Shown here in pieces: positions 51,839 through 59,820 of a DNA stretch of 64,000 bases. Below the pieces are notes generated by a model. The model had not been told where the DNA came from. It did not search any database and worked only from the letters and a program-made list of their open reading frames with translations. Position 1 is the stretch's first letter. Every line of letters starts with the position of its first letter. The translations under genes were made by a program, and so were the position numbers. Source of the DNA: Verrucomicrobiales bacterium. GTDB lineage: Bacteria > Verrucomicrobiota > Verrucomicrobiia > Limisphaerales > J093. Location of the stretch: NCBI GenBank assembly GCA_024233305.1, contig JACKPV010000022.1:62001-126000 (forward strand). Reading direction: 5' to 3'.

Positions 51839-54262
51839 TCACTTCCTGTCGGGCGTCACGGTGACCACTCGAAACCCGAGAAAACCGCCCCGGCCGGCGG
51901 GACGGACATGACGCCGACAGGCCGTGCTGACGTCGTCACGATGGCTGCCCCAGGCACCCCCGCGCACCACCCGCCGCTCCTCCCCTCCCGGTTCGATCCG
52001 GCCCGGATCTCCGTACTTGTTCAGGCACCATTCGGCCACGTTTCCACTCATGTCGAACGCCCCTACCGGCGAGGCACCCTGCGGATAAAGCCCGACCGCC
52101 ACGGTCCGGTTGACGTTCGACAAGTAAGTGTTCGCCCTCGCCTCGTCCCAGTTGGTTCCCCAAGGGTAGCTGAACGTGGGATTCCCACTCGTGGCTGCCT
52201 GCTGCCATTCCCACTCCGTCGGCAGCCGCACTTCCCGCCCGCTGCGCTGGCTGAGCCAGCGGCAAAAGGCGACGACATCAAACCAGCAGACGTTGATGGC
52301 GGGATGGTTCGGAAGATCCCATCGTCGCATCACGGGACCATCTTCTCGCCTCGCCAAGCCCGCCCACCATCCAGGATTCCCAAACCCGTCCGCCGCCTCA
52401 ACGAACGCCGCGTACTGCCGCCAAGTCACCGGATACTTGCTGATCTCGAAAGCCGCCACCTTGAACCGCCGCTGATTGCGGCTGCCCTTTCCTTCCAACG
52501 TGATCTCTCCAGGCGGGACCGGCAGCCAGCAGAACTCGGGCAACCCGTTCTCATCCAAACCAATCCCCGGACGCGGATCGCCGATCACGGCGAGGCGTTC
52601 ACCGATCCAGGCCCGGCGGGCGTGCGGCGTTTCCGGTCGGTCGATTTCCGCCAGCAAGCGCTCGGCCTCCGGGCGCAGGAAGTCCCGTTCGAGCTCGCTC
52701 AGTTCGGGGTCGAGCCGGTCGAGCACCCCCTGCATCAGGAAAAGCCGTTCGTGCGGCCAGCGATGGCTCTCCAGGCCACCCAGCCGTGCCCACTCGGCGG
52801 CTTCGAGCCGGAACTGCCGCAACTGCCGGAAATCGTCGAACCGCGCGGCGATCCAATCGCGCAGCCGCGGCCAATGGACGAGCAGCGCTTCGTGCGCCAC
52901 ATCCACCACCGCCGCATGCCCGCCATCCTCGTTCCCCACCAGCAACCGGTGCTTGGCAAATGTGTCGATCAGTTCGAGCGCCGCCGCCGACCCGGCAAAC
53001 CGGCTGCGGGGCGCGCGTTTCCGCGTGGGAATACCCCGCTCCGGGTCCACGTCCACGAGTTCCTTGAACACCGCGCCAAGCGCCGCTTGCGCCTCGATGC
53101 CCAGGGCCGCGAAGGCTTCCTCCGCCTTCCGGGCAATGGCGCCGGACACGCCCCCGAAGGCGTCGTAGGCGACCTCCGTCAGCCGCGTGCCGGATGCCCG
53201 GCAGTCCTCGTGCAGCACCGACAGCGCATAGGCCATCAGGGCCAGCGCGCCCGGCTCGGCGCCGGTGTCGCGCAGGATGCGGCCCGGCAGGGTGTCCGGC
53301 TCGAAGCACAAACCCGCCTCGACCGCCGGCCGGGTGATCATCTGCATGAGCGCCACCGCATCCGGGGGCGCGAGGGGAAACTCGCAGGTCCGCAGCAGCT
53401 CGACGAGCGGCGGAATGGCCAGGCATTGCGGGTAGAAATCCGCCCGCAACGTGAGGACCGTCCGCAGGCCCGGCGCGCGCGCCAACCGGCGGAGCAGGTA
53501 GACAAACGGCGTCCGGTGCACCTCCGCCACGGCGGTGAAGAGTTCCTCGAACTGGTCGATGAACACCAGGAACCCGGCGCTGCCCGTCGCCGGCGGTTTC
53601 CCCGGCCGGAGCAAGCCATCCAGCGGTTGCGCACTTCGCAGTTGTTCCCGAACCTCGGACGGATCGAGGCCACGATCCTTCAATTCGCCGCACAGAGCGG
53701 CGGCGAAAGCGAGGAAGGGATCGGCGCCCCGGTCCTCTTCCCCGCCGCCCATTCCGCCGGGGGTGAACCGAATCCAGCGAAAGCCTGCGGGGCCGGATTC
53801 TTGTTCGAGCCGCGGGATCAGACCGGCGGCAACCAGCGACGATTTCCCCGCGCCCGAGGCCCCGGTGACCGCCACGAGACGTCCCTCGCCCCGCAACGCC
53901 GCCTCGAGTTGGTCCACCTCCCGATCCCGACCGAAGAAGATCGGGGCATGACACGGCCTGAACCACTCGAGGCCCGGATACGGACTTCCTTCCCAACGGA
54001 CGGATGCCTCTTCCGGCGCGGGCGGTGGATCGGTGAAGAGCGGCACGAGATCCGGTCGGACTTTCGCCAGGGCGTCCGGAAGCCGCTCCAGTTCCTCGCG
54101 CACCTCAAGCCAGTTCCAGATACCCCGCCCCTCCTTCCCCGGATGCTCCGCGGTGAACTGGCGCTGCTCGGCGGCAGGGATGCCGAGGAGGTCTGCCAGT
54201 TCCCGCCAATCCCCGCCCAACCGGCCGACGAACTCGAGCTTGGCTTCGGGCGGAAACCTCAT
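51839..54262 (-). CDS. nSTAND1-type NTPase with N-terminal adaptor domain and C-terminal FGE-sulfatase domain
   Basis: 807 residues from ATG 54262. Residues ~5-76 are a helical adaptor (KLEFVGRLGGDWRELADLLG, IWNWLE, DLVPLF) that matches the C-terminal domain of the TIR protein. The nSTAND1 ATPase starts at PYPGLEWFRPCHAPIFFGRD (94-113): Walker A TGASGAGKSS (133-142), Walker B FLVFIDQFEELF (~231-242), TLRADFYP, and the VAHEALLVHWPRL motif (~455-467). The FGE-sulfatase domain is ~575-805 (VPPGEITLEG, YPVTWRQYAAF, LPTEWEWQQAAT, MSGNVAEWCLN, RRVVRGGAWGSHRD, GFRVVTV). This is the layout of STAND conflict sensors. The shared adaptor suggests homotypic recruitment of the TIR effector, although the genes converge and are transcribed separately. 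Confidence 0.88.
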   Translation of the reverse strand: MRFPPEAKLEFVGRLGGDWRELADLLGIPAAEQRQFTAEHPGKEGRGIWNWLEVREELERLPDALAKVRPDLVPLFTDPPPAPEEASVRWEGSPYPGLEWFRPCHAPIFFGRDREVDQLEAALRGEGRLVAVTGASGAGKSSLVAAGLIPRLEQESGPAGFRWIRFTPGGMGGGEEDRGADPFLAFAAALCGELKDRGLDPSEVREQLRSAQPLDGLLRPGKPPATGSAGFLVFIDQFEELFTAVAEVHRTPFVYLLRRLARAPGLRTVLTLRADFYPQCLAIPPLVELLRTCEFPLAPPDAVALMQMITRPAVEAGLCFEPDTLPGRILRDTGAEPGALALMAYALSVLHEDCRASGTRLTEVAYDAFGGVSGAIARKAEEAFAALGIEAQAALGAVFKELVDVDPERGIPTRKRAPRSRFAGSAAALELIDTFAKHRLLVGNEDGGHAAVVDVAHEALLVHWPRLRDWIAARFDDFRQLRQFRLEAAEWARLGGLESHRWPHERLFLMQGVLDRLDPELSELERDFLRPEAERLLAEIDRPETPHARRAWIGERLAVIGDPRPGIGLDENGLPEFCWLPVPPGEITLEGKGSRNQRRFKVAAFEISKYPVTWRQYAAFVEAADGFGNPGWWAGLARREDGPVMRRWDLPNHPAINVCWFDVVAFCRWLSQRSGREVRLPTEWEWQQAATSGNPTFSYPWGTNWDEARANTYLSNVNRTVAVGLYPQGASPVGAFDMSGNVAEWCLNKYGDPGRIEPGGEERRVVRGGAWGSHRDDVSTACRRHVRPAGRGGFLGFRVVTVTPDRK

Positions 54263-54573
54263 GGCTCGGGGATGACCCTTGGGCCAGGAAAGCCGCCACC
54301 ACGCGCGCGCCTCCCCGAGCGGCGGGACCGCCGCACACACCCCGCCCGCGGCTCGTCGGACACCGGAAGTTGACGCGCCACAGGGACCTTGGCAGCACCC
54401 GCCACCCATACGACCTTTGGATTCGCCCGGCCCCTCACGGTTGTCCTGGTTTGGTGTTTCGTCCGATTACGCGGGCAGGCTACCAGCGGGCCGGATCGGA
54501 CACAAGCAGCCCGCGCGACGGGCTTTCGGTTTGACACTCCGGTCCCGCGCCGGTAGCCTGCCGCGCAAAACGT
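54263..54573. other. Divergent region between the nSTAND gene and the tail-anchored protein
   Basis: 311 nt. It contains a good promoter for the rightward gene (54531-54559) and presumably that of the nSTAND gene, which I could not define. No gene was seen. Confidence 0.5.
54531..54559 (+). promoter_or_regulatory. Candidate sigma-70-type promoter
   Basis: TTGACA (54531-54536), a 17-nt spacer and TAGCCT (54554-54559); ATG 54574 follows 14 nt later, leaving a very short leader. The -35 box is a perfect consensus match. Confidence 0.5.
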
Positions 54574-54987
54574 ATGGCAGACGAAACTCCCAACACTCCG
54601 GCCGGCGCTACGCCACCCAAGCCCGCAGAAAGCGGCAAGGTGCAGCCCAAGAAGGAAACGGTTCGCATCAGCCTTCCGCCCAAACCCACGGCGGCGCCCA
54701 CCATCAAGATTCCGCGCCCGGCCGCTCCGTCGCCCAATGTGGCCGCGGCGGCCGCCCCGGCCGCGGCTCCCGCGCAGGCTCCGGCGGCAGCTCCGGCCGC
54801 CGCATCGCCTGCTGCCCCGGCGCGGGCCGCAGCCGCTCCCGGCCCGGTTTCGCGCCCCGCCCCGGCCCCGCGCGTGGCCCCGGCGGCGGCCGCCGCGGCC
54901 AGCCTGAGCCCGCTGGACATCGGCTTGGCCGTGGCCGCGGCCGTGCTCGCCATCGCCGCCGTCGTGCGGGTCTTCCTTCTCGTCTGA
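54574..54987 (+). CDS. Ala/Pro-rich tail-anchored protein of unknown function
   Basis: 137 residues. The N-terminal ~40 residues are charged and contain KKETVRISLPPKPTAAPTIK, a stretch I recall from similarly built proteins of Verrucomicrobiota. A ~60-residue Ala/Pro linker follows, then one C-terminal membrane helix (LDIGLAVAAAVLAIAAVVRVF). It would be anchored by its tail with the N terminus in the cytoplasm. No domain with a known activity is seen. It has a good promoter and precedes trxA by 68 nt on the same strand, so the two may be co-transcribed. The extreme composition makes homology hard to judge by eye. Confidence 0.7.
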   Translation: MADETPNTPAGATPPKPAESGKVQPKKETVRISLPPKPTAAPTIKIPRPAAPSPNVAAAAAPAAAPAQAPAAAPAAASPAAPARAAAAPGPVSRPAPAPRVAPAAAAAASLSPLDIGLAVAAAVLAIAAVVRVFLLV

Positions 54988-55055
54988 GTTTACCAGCCCA
55001 CCGACGGACGGTGGCCCCCGACCGGGGGAGCCGTCCGCCAAGCAATTCACCGAAC

Positions 55056-55391
55056 ATGGCCGCAGCCAACATTCTTCAACTGAACGAAGGGAATTTCAGT
55101 CAACAGGTCCTCGGCAGCACCCAGCCCGTCCTGGTGGATTTCTGGGCCGAGTGGTGCGGCCCCTGCCGCATGATCGCGCCGGTCCTCGATGAACTGGCCG
55201 GCGAATACGACGGCAAAGTGCGCATCGGCAAGGTCAACGTCGACGAAAACCAGGGCCTCGCGTCGGAGTACCGGATCACCGGGATTCCCACCCTGCTGCT
55301 CTTCAAAGGCGGCCAGGTGGCCGACACCATCGTCGGACTCAAGAGCAAGAAGGAACTGCAGCAGAAGCTCGATTCGGTCCTCGCCGGCTAG
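55056..55391 (+). CDS. trxA: Thioredoxin
   Basis: A 111-residue classical thioredoxin with the redox-active WCGPC (C34, C37) inside VLVDFWAEWCGPCRMIAPVL, the cis-proline in GIPTLLLFKGG and the conserved VNVDENQGLASEY. It reduces protein disulfides in the cytoplasm (no signal peptide). The length and every core motif fit. ATG 55056 begins MAAANILQLNEGNFSQQVL. It lies between the tail-anchored protein and the class V aminotransferase genes, all on the same strand with short gaps. Confidence 0.95.
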   Translation: MAAANILQLNEGNFSQQVLGSTQPVLVDFWAEWCGPCRMIAPVLDELAGEYDGKVRIGKVNVDENQGLASEYRITGIPTLLLFKGGQVADTIVGLKSKKELQQKLDSVLAG

Positions 55392-55493
55392 TCCGCCCGA
55401 CGCTTTCCGGCGCTTCGCGCGTCGCTTCCACCTCGGGGGAGCCGGCGCGCGTTTGCTTTTCTCCGTCGCGCGGTTGAACCCGTCCGGGTTCCC

Positions 55494-56657
55494 ATGACGA
55501 TTCCCTCCCTCTTCCAGGACGAAGCCGCACGCCGCCGGGAGTTTCCGGTGACGGACGGGAAGGTCTTCCTCGCGCACGCCGCGGTCAGTCCCCTGCCCCT
55601 GCGGGTGAGCGAGGCCATTCGCGCTTATTCCAAAGCCTGCGAAACCGGCGACCAGGAAGCAGTGCTGCCCCCGGCGTTCCTGGCGGAAACCCGCGAGCTG
55701 GCCGCGCGATTACTCGGCGCCGACCGCGACGAGGTCGCCCTCGTGGGACCGACCTCGCTGGGACTGAGCCTAGTCGCCAACGGTCTGGCCTGCGAACCCG
55801 GCGACAACGTGGTGTGCTATGCCGACGACTATCCGAGCAATGTCTACCCCTGGATGACCCTGGCGCGGCGCGGGGTCGAGGTACGTTCCATCCGTCCGGC
55901 AGAGCTGGGCCGGATCGAGCTCGGGGACGTCCTGCGCGAGGTCGACGCCCGCACCCGGCTGGTGAGCCTGGCGTCGTGTCACTTCGTCGCCGGCTGGCGC
56001 CCGGACCTGAGCGCCATCGGACGCGAGCTGCAATCCCGCGGGGTGCGGTTTTGCGTGGACGGCATCCAGACCTTGGGCGCATTCCCGTTCGAGGTTGAAG
56101 GGGTTGATTTCGTGGCAGCGGACGCCCACAAGTGGCTGCTCGGACCGTGCGGCGCCGGCCTGCTTTACGTGCGGCGGAGCGTGCAGGACGAGCTCTGGCC
56201 GACGGTTTATGGCTGGCACAACCTGCGTTGCCCGGATTTCGTGGCTCAACCGGAACTGAGCTTCCGTCCGGATGCCCGACGTTACGAGGCCGGCACCGCG
56301 AACCTGCTTGAGCTGGTGGGCATGCGGGCCGCCCTGGAACTGCTGCTCGAGGTCGGCATCGAGGCCATCGGGCGCGAAGTGCTCCGCAAGCGACGTTTCC
56401 TCGGCGCCCGGTTGCAGGAGGGTGGCATGGAGATCCTGGGGGGCGCGGACACGCCCGAGGCGCATGCCGGCGGCATCCTGAGTTTCCGGCCCCCGCGCGG
56501 TGATCCGGCGGCGCTCCACCAACGGCTGACCGCTTCCGGCATCCTCACCTCGCTCCGCACCGACCGGCAGCAGCGCCAGTTCATCCGGCTTTCGCCGCAC
56601 TTCTACAACAGCGACGAGGAACTGGATCGCTGCATCAAGGCGGTCCTGGCGGGTTGA
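55494..56657 (+). CDS. Class V aminotransferase (PLP-dependent, cysteine-desulfurase-like fold)
   Basis: 387 residues. PLP-enzyme features: LVGPTSLGLSLVANGL (cofactor phosphate region), a histidine in SLASCHFVAGW, Asp in FCVDGIQTLGAFPF, and the Schiff-base lysine in AADAHKWLLGPCG (about K214). RRYEAGTANL is the substrate-side motif. The active-site cysteine loop of true NifS/IscS desulfurases is not evident, so it may be an aminotransferase or lyase of the isopenicillin-epimerase-like group. Its 3' end overlaps the comEC gene on the other strand by 23 nt (tail-to-tail). The substrate is unknown. Confidence 0.87.
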   Translation: MTIPSLFQDEAARRREFPVTDGKVFLAHAAVSPLPLRVSEAIRAYSKACETGDQEAVLPPAFLAETRELAARLLGADRDEVALVGPTSLGLSLVANGLACEPGDNVVCYADDYPSNVYPWMTLARRGVEVRSIRPAELGRIELGDVLREVDARTRLVSLASCHFVAGWRPDLSAIGRELQSRGVRFCVDGIQTLGAFPFEVEGVDFVAADAHKWLLGPCGAGLLYVRRSVQDELWPTVYGWHNLRCPDFVAQPELSFRPDARRYEAGTANLLELVGMRAALELLLEVGIEAIGREVLRKRRFLGARLQEGGMEILGGADTPEAHAGGILSFRPPRGDPAALHQRLTASGILTSLRTDRQQRQFIRLSPHFYNSDEELDRCIKAVLAG

Positions 56658-59100
56658 ACCGGTCGGACGGACGCCCCGTCGACGGCGGGGCCGCCAATCG
56701 CAGTCGCCGGCCGCTCATCGTGCGGAGTTCCCACCGGGATGGACGCAGTTCGAGCGTGATCGCTCCCTCCTGACTGACGGGCAAGACCACGGCCCCGGAC
56801 GCCTCGATCCGGCGCACAACCGCCGCGGGCGCCCGCCGCGAAGGAGGCCATTCGGCGTCGGCAAGGACCACCACCCGCGGCGAAATCCTGGCGAGCAATT
56901 CGGGCCCGAGCGGCTCCTCGTTCAACGGTATTCCGGTAACCACGACCTCCGCCGCGAGCGATTGACCGCTCCGCAGCAAGACCCCCTGTCCCGCCTCCCC
57001 GAGGTCCGACAACAGCAGCAACCGCACCCCGTGAACAACGCGCGCCAGGACCAGGGCCTTGTCGTCCGCGCGGGGAAAACCATCCTCCGGCCCCGGGTAC
57101 AGCACGTGCCAGCCTGCCAGCCGGTCGCCGCGGAAAACTGTCCGGACCGTGGGATCGCCGTTGGTCAGCCCCGCAAGGAACGAACGATAGCCTGGAGAAC
57201 GGAACGGCAACCCGCTGACCCCCACCGTCCGGACCGGCAGGTTCTCCACCAGCCACGCGGCGCCACCGGTATGCCGGACGTCCCCATGCGTCAGGGCCAG
57301 CGTCCGCACGCGGTTTACCCCCCTGGAGGCGAGCAGGGGCCGGACCAGCCGATCCACGGCGCGTTCATCGCCGCAATCGACCAGCAAATCCTCGCTTCCC
57401 CCCGCGGCATCACTCCACACCACGCCTCCGCCGTCGGGCGCGATGATCGTCACGCGCACCAGCGCGCGTTCCCACCAGCCGGCGACGGTCAGGGCCACGA
57501 CGGGAAGGCCGACGAGCCACGGCGCCCAACGCCGTCGTCCTGCCCGCCAGCACTGCCCGCCCACCAAACCGAACAGCACCGCATAGAAGAGGAGGATCCG
57601 CCACCAACCCGGCGATGCTACCTGCCACCAGGCGCCGGGCAATTCGGCCGCGGTTTCGCTCAACCGCAGCATGGTGGTCATCCCGAGCCACGCCGTGTGG
57701 TTGAAGCACTCGGCCAGCGGCGCGGCCCAGGCCCCGGTGGCGAGGCTGGCGAGCGCGCTCATCAAGACGCCGGCGCCGAGCGGGACCATCAGCACGTTGA
57801 CCCCCAGGCTGACCGGCGTGACCAGGTGGAAGTAATGCGCAACCAACGGCCCCGACCCCAGCCAGGCGGACAACGAGACCATCAGGCTGCCGAGGGCCCA
57901 GCGGCCGCTCGACCGCAGCAGGCGCTGCCCCCCGGTCACGAGTTCCGGCGCGAGCATCGGATCCACCGCGAGCATCCGCGCCGGCGCCTGTTCCAGCACC
58001 GGCAACAGCACCGCCAGGGTCAGGACAACGCAAAAGGACAGTTGAAATCCGGCGCGAAACAGCTGGAGCGGCGCCGCCAACAGGATGACCAGCGCCGCCA
58101 CGCACAGCGAGTTCAACAAATCCGACGGTCGGCGCAGGCTCCAACCGAGGATGACCACGGTCATCATGATCGTGGCCCGGACCGCCGAGGCCTGCCAACC
58201 GGTGGCCGCCACGTAGAACCACAACAGTGGAATCACCAACGCGCCGCACGCCGCCCGCGGCGCCTGGAGCACGCGGAGCACCGCCACCAGGATCCCCGCC
58301 AGCAACGCCACATGCAGCCCGCTGATCGCGAACAGGTGCATCGTTCCCGAATGCATGAACGGTTCCGCCACCTCGTCGGTCAACCCCGTCCGCCACCCCA
58401 GCACCATCGCCCACAGCAACCGGACCGGCTCATCCTCGGGCAGGCCCCGGGACAGGGTCCGCCGGGCCCAATCCCGAAAACGATGCGGCAGGCCCGCCGG
58501 CACGTCGCGGTTTCCCCACCGGCGCCAGTCCCGGAGATCCCGCGTCTCCAGTTCAAAATGGATCCCCTGAAGGCGCAGATGTTGCCGCCAGTCAAACAAG
58601 CCCTCGACCACCGGACCCGCCGGGTGGCGCAGGATGCCATACACTTCGACCGCCTGCCCCGCGTGGTGGCCGTCGGGAAGCAGCGCGGGCAATTGCGCCA
58701 GCACCCGTCCCCGGGCGGGCTCCCACACCTCGCGCACCGCAACCGCCCGCGTCGACAGGATCACGCGGGTGCGCCATTGCTCCTCCCCGTTCCGCACCAC
58801 CCGACGCGGTTCCGGATCGCGGTCGATGATGCCCCGCAGGCGGACCAGTTCCGGCTCCCCATCGTGGGCCTGTCGCAGATCGAAGGGGGAAAGCGGCGTG
58901 GTCGCCAGGGTGACATTGAGCCAACCCATGCTCACCAACAACGCGCGCAGCGCCCGGACACCACCGCGCGAAGCGAACAGCGCGACGCCCAGCAACCCGA
59001 AGGCGGGCAGGAAGAGCAACGGCGAGGACCACGGCAGCGCCCAACCCAGGAGCAACCCGGCCACATACCAAAGCAACACTGGAAGCAGCGGATGCCTCAT
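56635..59100 (-). CDS. comEC: ComEC/Rec2-family DNA internalisation protein
   Basis: 821 residues. Four parts appear in order: N-terminal membrane helices, an OB-like DUF4131 domain (RLRGIIDRDPEPRRVVRNGE), the competence-domain membrane channel (MHLFAISGLHVALLAGIL, VSLGVNVLMVPLGAGVLMSA) and a C-terminal metallo-beta-lactamase-like domain. In the last the usual HxDxD metal motif is modified (LTHGDVRHTGGAAWLV). ComEC forms the inner-membrane pore for single-stranded DNA uptake. Together with the prepilin peptidase at 13765 it suggests potential natural competence, but no pilus genes are seen here. ATG 59100 (MRHPLLPVLLWY) begins directly at the first helix. Confidence 0.92.
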   Translation of the reverse strand: MRHPLLPVLLWYVAGLLLGWALPWSSPLLFLPAFGLLGVALFASRGGVRALRALLVSMGWLNVTLATTPLSPFDLRQAHDGEPELVRLRGIIDRDPEPRRVVRNGEEQWRTRVILSTRAVAVREVWEPARGRVLAQLPALLPDGHHAGQAVEVYGILRHPAGPVVEGLFDWRQHLRLQGIHFELETRDLRDWRRWGNRDVPAGLPHRFRDWARRTLSRGLPEDEPVRLLWAMVLGWRTGLTDEVAEPFMHSGTMHLFAISGLHVALLAGILVAVLRVLQAPRAACGALVIPLLWFYVAATGWQASAVRATIMMTVVILGWSLRRPSDLLNSLCVAALVILLAAPLQLFRAGFQLSFCVVLTLAVLLPVLEQAPARMLAVDPMLAPELVTGGQRLLRSSGRWALGSLMVSLSAWLGSGPLVAHYFHLVTPVSLGVNVLMVPLGAGVLMSALASLATGAWAAPLAECFNHTAWLGMTTMLRLSETAAELPGAWWQVASPGWWRILLFYAVLFGLVGGQCWRAGRRRWAPWLVGLPVVALTVAGWWERALVRVTIIAPDGGGVVWSDAAGGSEDLLVDCGDERAVDRLVRPLLASRGVNRVRTLALTHGDVRHTGGAAWLVENLPVRTVGVSGLPFRSPGYRSFLAGLTNGDPTVRTVFRGDRLAGWHVLYPGPEDGFPRADDKALVLARVVHGVRLLLLSDLGEAGQGVLLRSGQSLAAEVVVTGIPLNEEPLGPELLARISPRVVVLADAEWPPSRRAPAAVVRRIEASGAVVLPVSQEGAITLELRPSRWELRTMSGRRLRLAAPPSTGRPSDRFNPPGPP

Positions 59101-59208
59101 GCGTCGGACCCCGCAAGGGAATCACGCCGACGCCGGAATCACCACTCAAAAGAGGAGTGTCAAAAATACTGCTTGCGATCCCCCCCGGACACGGAAGCCT
59201 ATCGCCGG

Positions 59209-59760
59209 TCAAACGGCCGCCGCTGCGTGCAGCGCGAAATGGTGCAGCGCGGCGACAACCAGGGAGTGACGGACCCGCCCCGCGGCCACCAATCCCGCCA
59301 CTTCGGCGACCGGAATCAGGCGCGTCACCAGGTCCTCCGCCGCATCGAATTGCGCCGGATGCCGGAGTTCGCAGTCCTCGACGAGAATCGTGTGGCAGCG
59401 ATTGGTCATGATGGCGGGATTGGCCGCCACCCACCCGAGCACCCGCGCGTTCACACCTTCGAAGCCGGTTTCCTCGCGGAGTTCCCGGATGCCCGTGACC
59501 ACCGGGGACGCGTCGTCCGGGTCCATCACCCCGCCGGGAATCTCCAACTCGAGCGTGTTGGTGCCGTGACGATACTGCTCCACGAACACCATCCGCCGGT
59601 CCGGTGTGAGCGCCACCACGTTCACCCAGTCCGGGCATTCCAACACGAAGAAATCGTGCTCCGAACCGGTGCGGGGCGAGCGACGGAAATCATGCCGCAA
59701 CCGGAAGATCCGGTGATCCCCGAGCAGTATCGAGCGCAGGAGGGGCCAGGACTCAGGCAT
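59209..59760 (-). CDS. NUDIX hydrolase (ADP-ribose pyrophosphatase-like)
   Basis: 183 residues. The NUDIX helix reads ELEIPGGVMDPDDASPVVTG followed by IRELREETGFEG; the catalytic REL-EE-GF core is intact, while the first glutamate of the box is replaced and the loop is one residue longer. Upstream, VVALTPDRRMVFVEQYRHG is typical of ADP-sugar pyrophosphatases, which hydrolyse ADP-ribose or similar nucleoside diphosphate derivatives as housecleaning enzymes. The gene lies between comEC and the tail-specific protease gene on the same strand. ATG 59760 is the natural start. Confidence 0.88.
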   Translation of the reverse strand: MPESWPLLRSILLGDHRIFRLRHDFRRSPRTGSEHDFFVLECPDWVNVVALTPDRRMVFVEQYRHGTNTLELEIPGGVMDPDDASPVVTGIRELREETGFEGVNARVLGWVAANPAIMTNRCHTILVEDCELRHPAQFDAAEDLVTRLIPVAEVAGLVAAGRVRHSLVVAALHHFALHAAAAV

Positions 59761-59820
59761 ACGGCGAGGAACCCGGAAGCGGTCCGAACGCCGCCGGGTC
59801 GGATCCCGAAGACGACGCTC

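Noticed and set aside
53500..53960. Possible plus-strand coding inside the nSTAND gene
   Set aside because: Open only because of base composition; the minus strand carries clear Walker motifs there.
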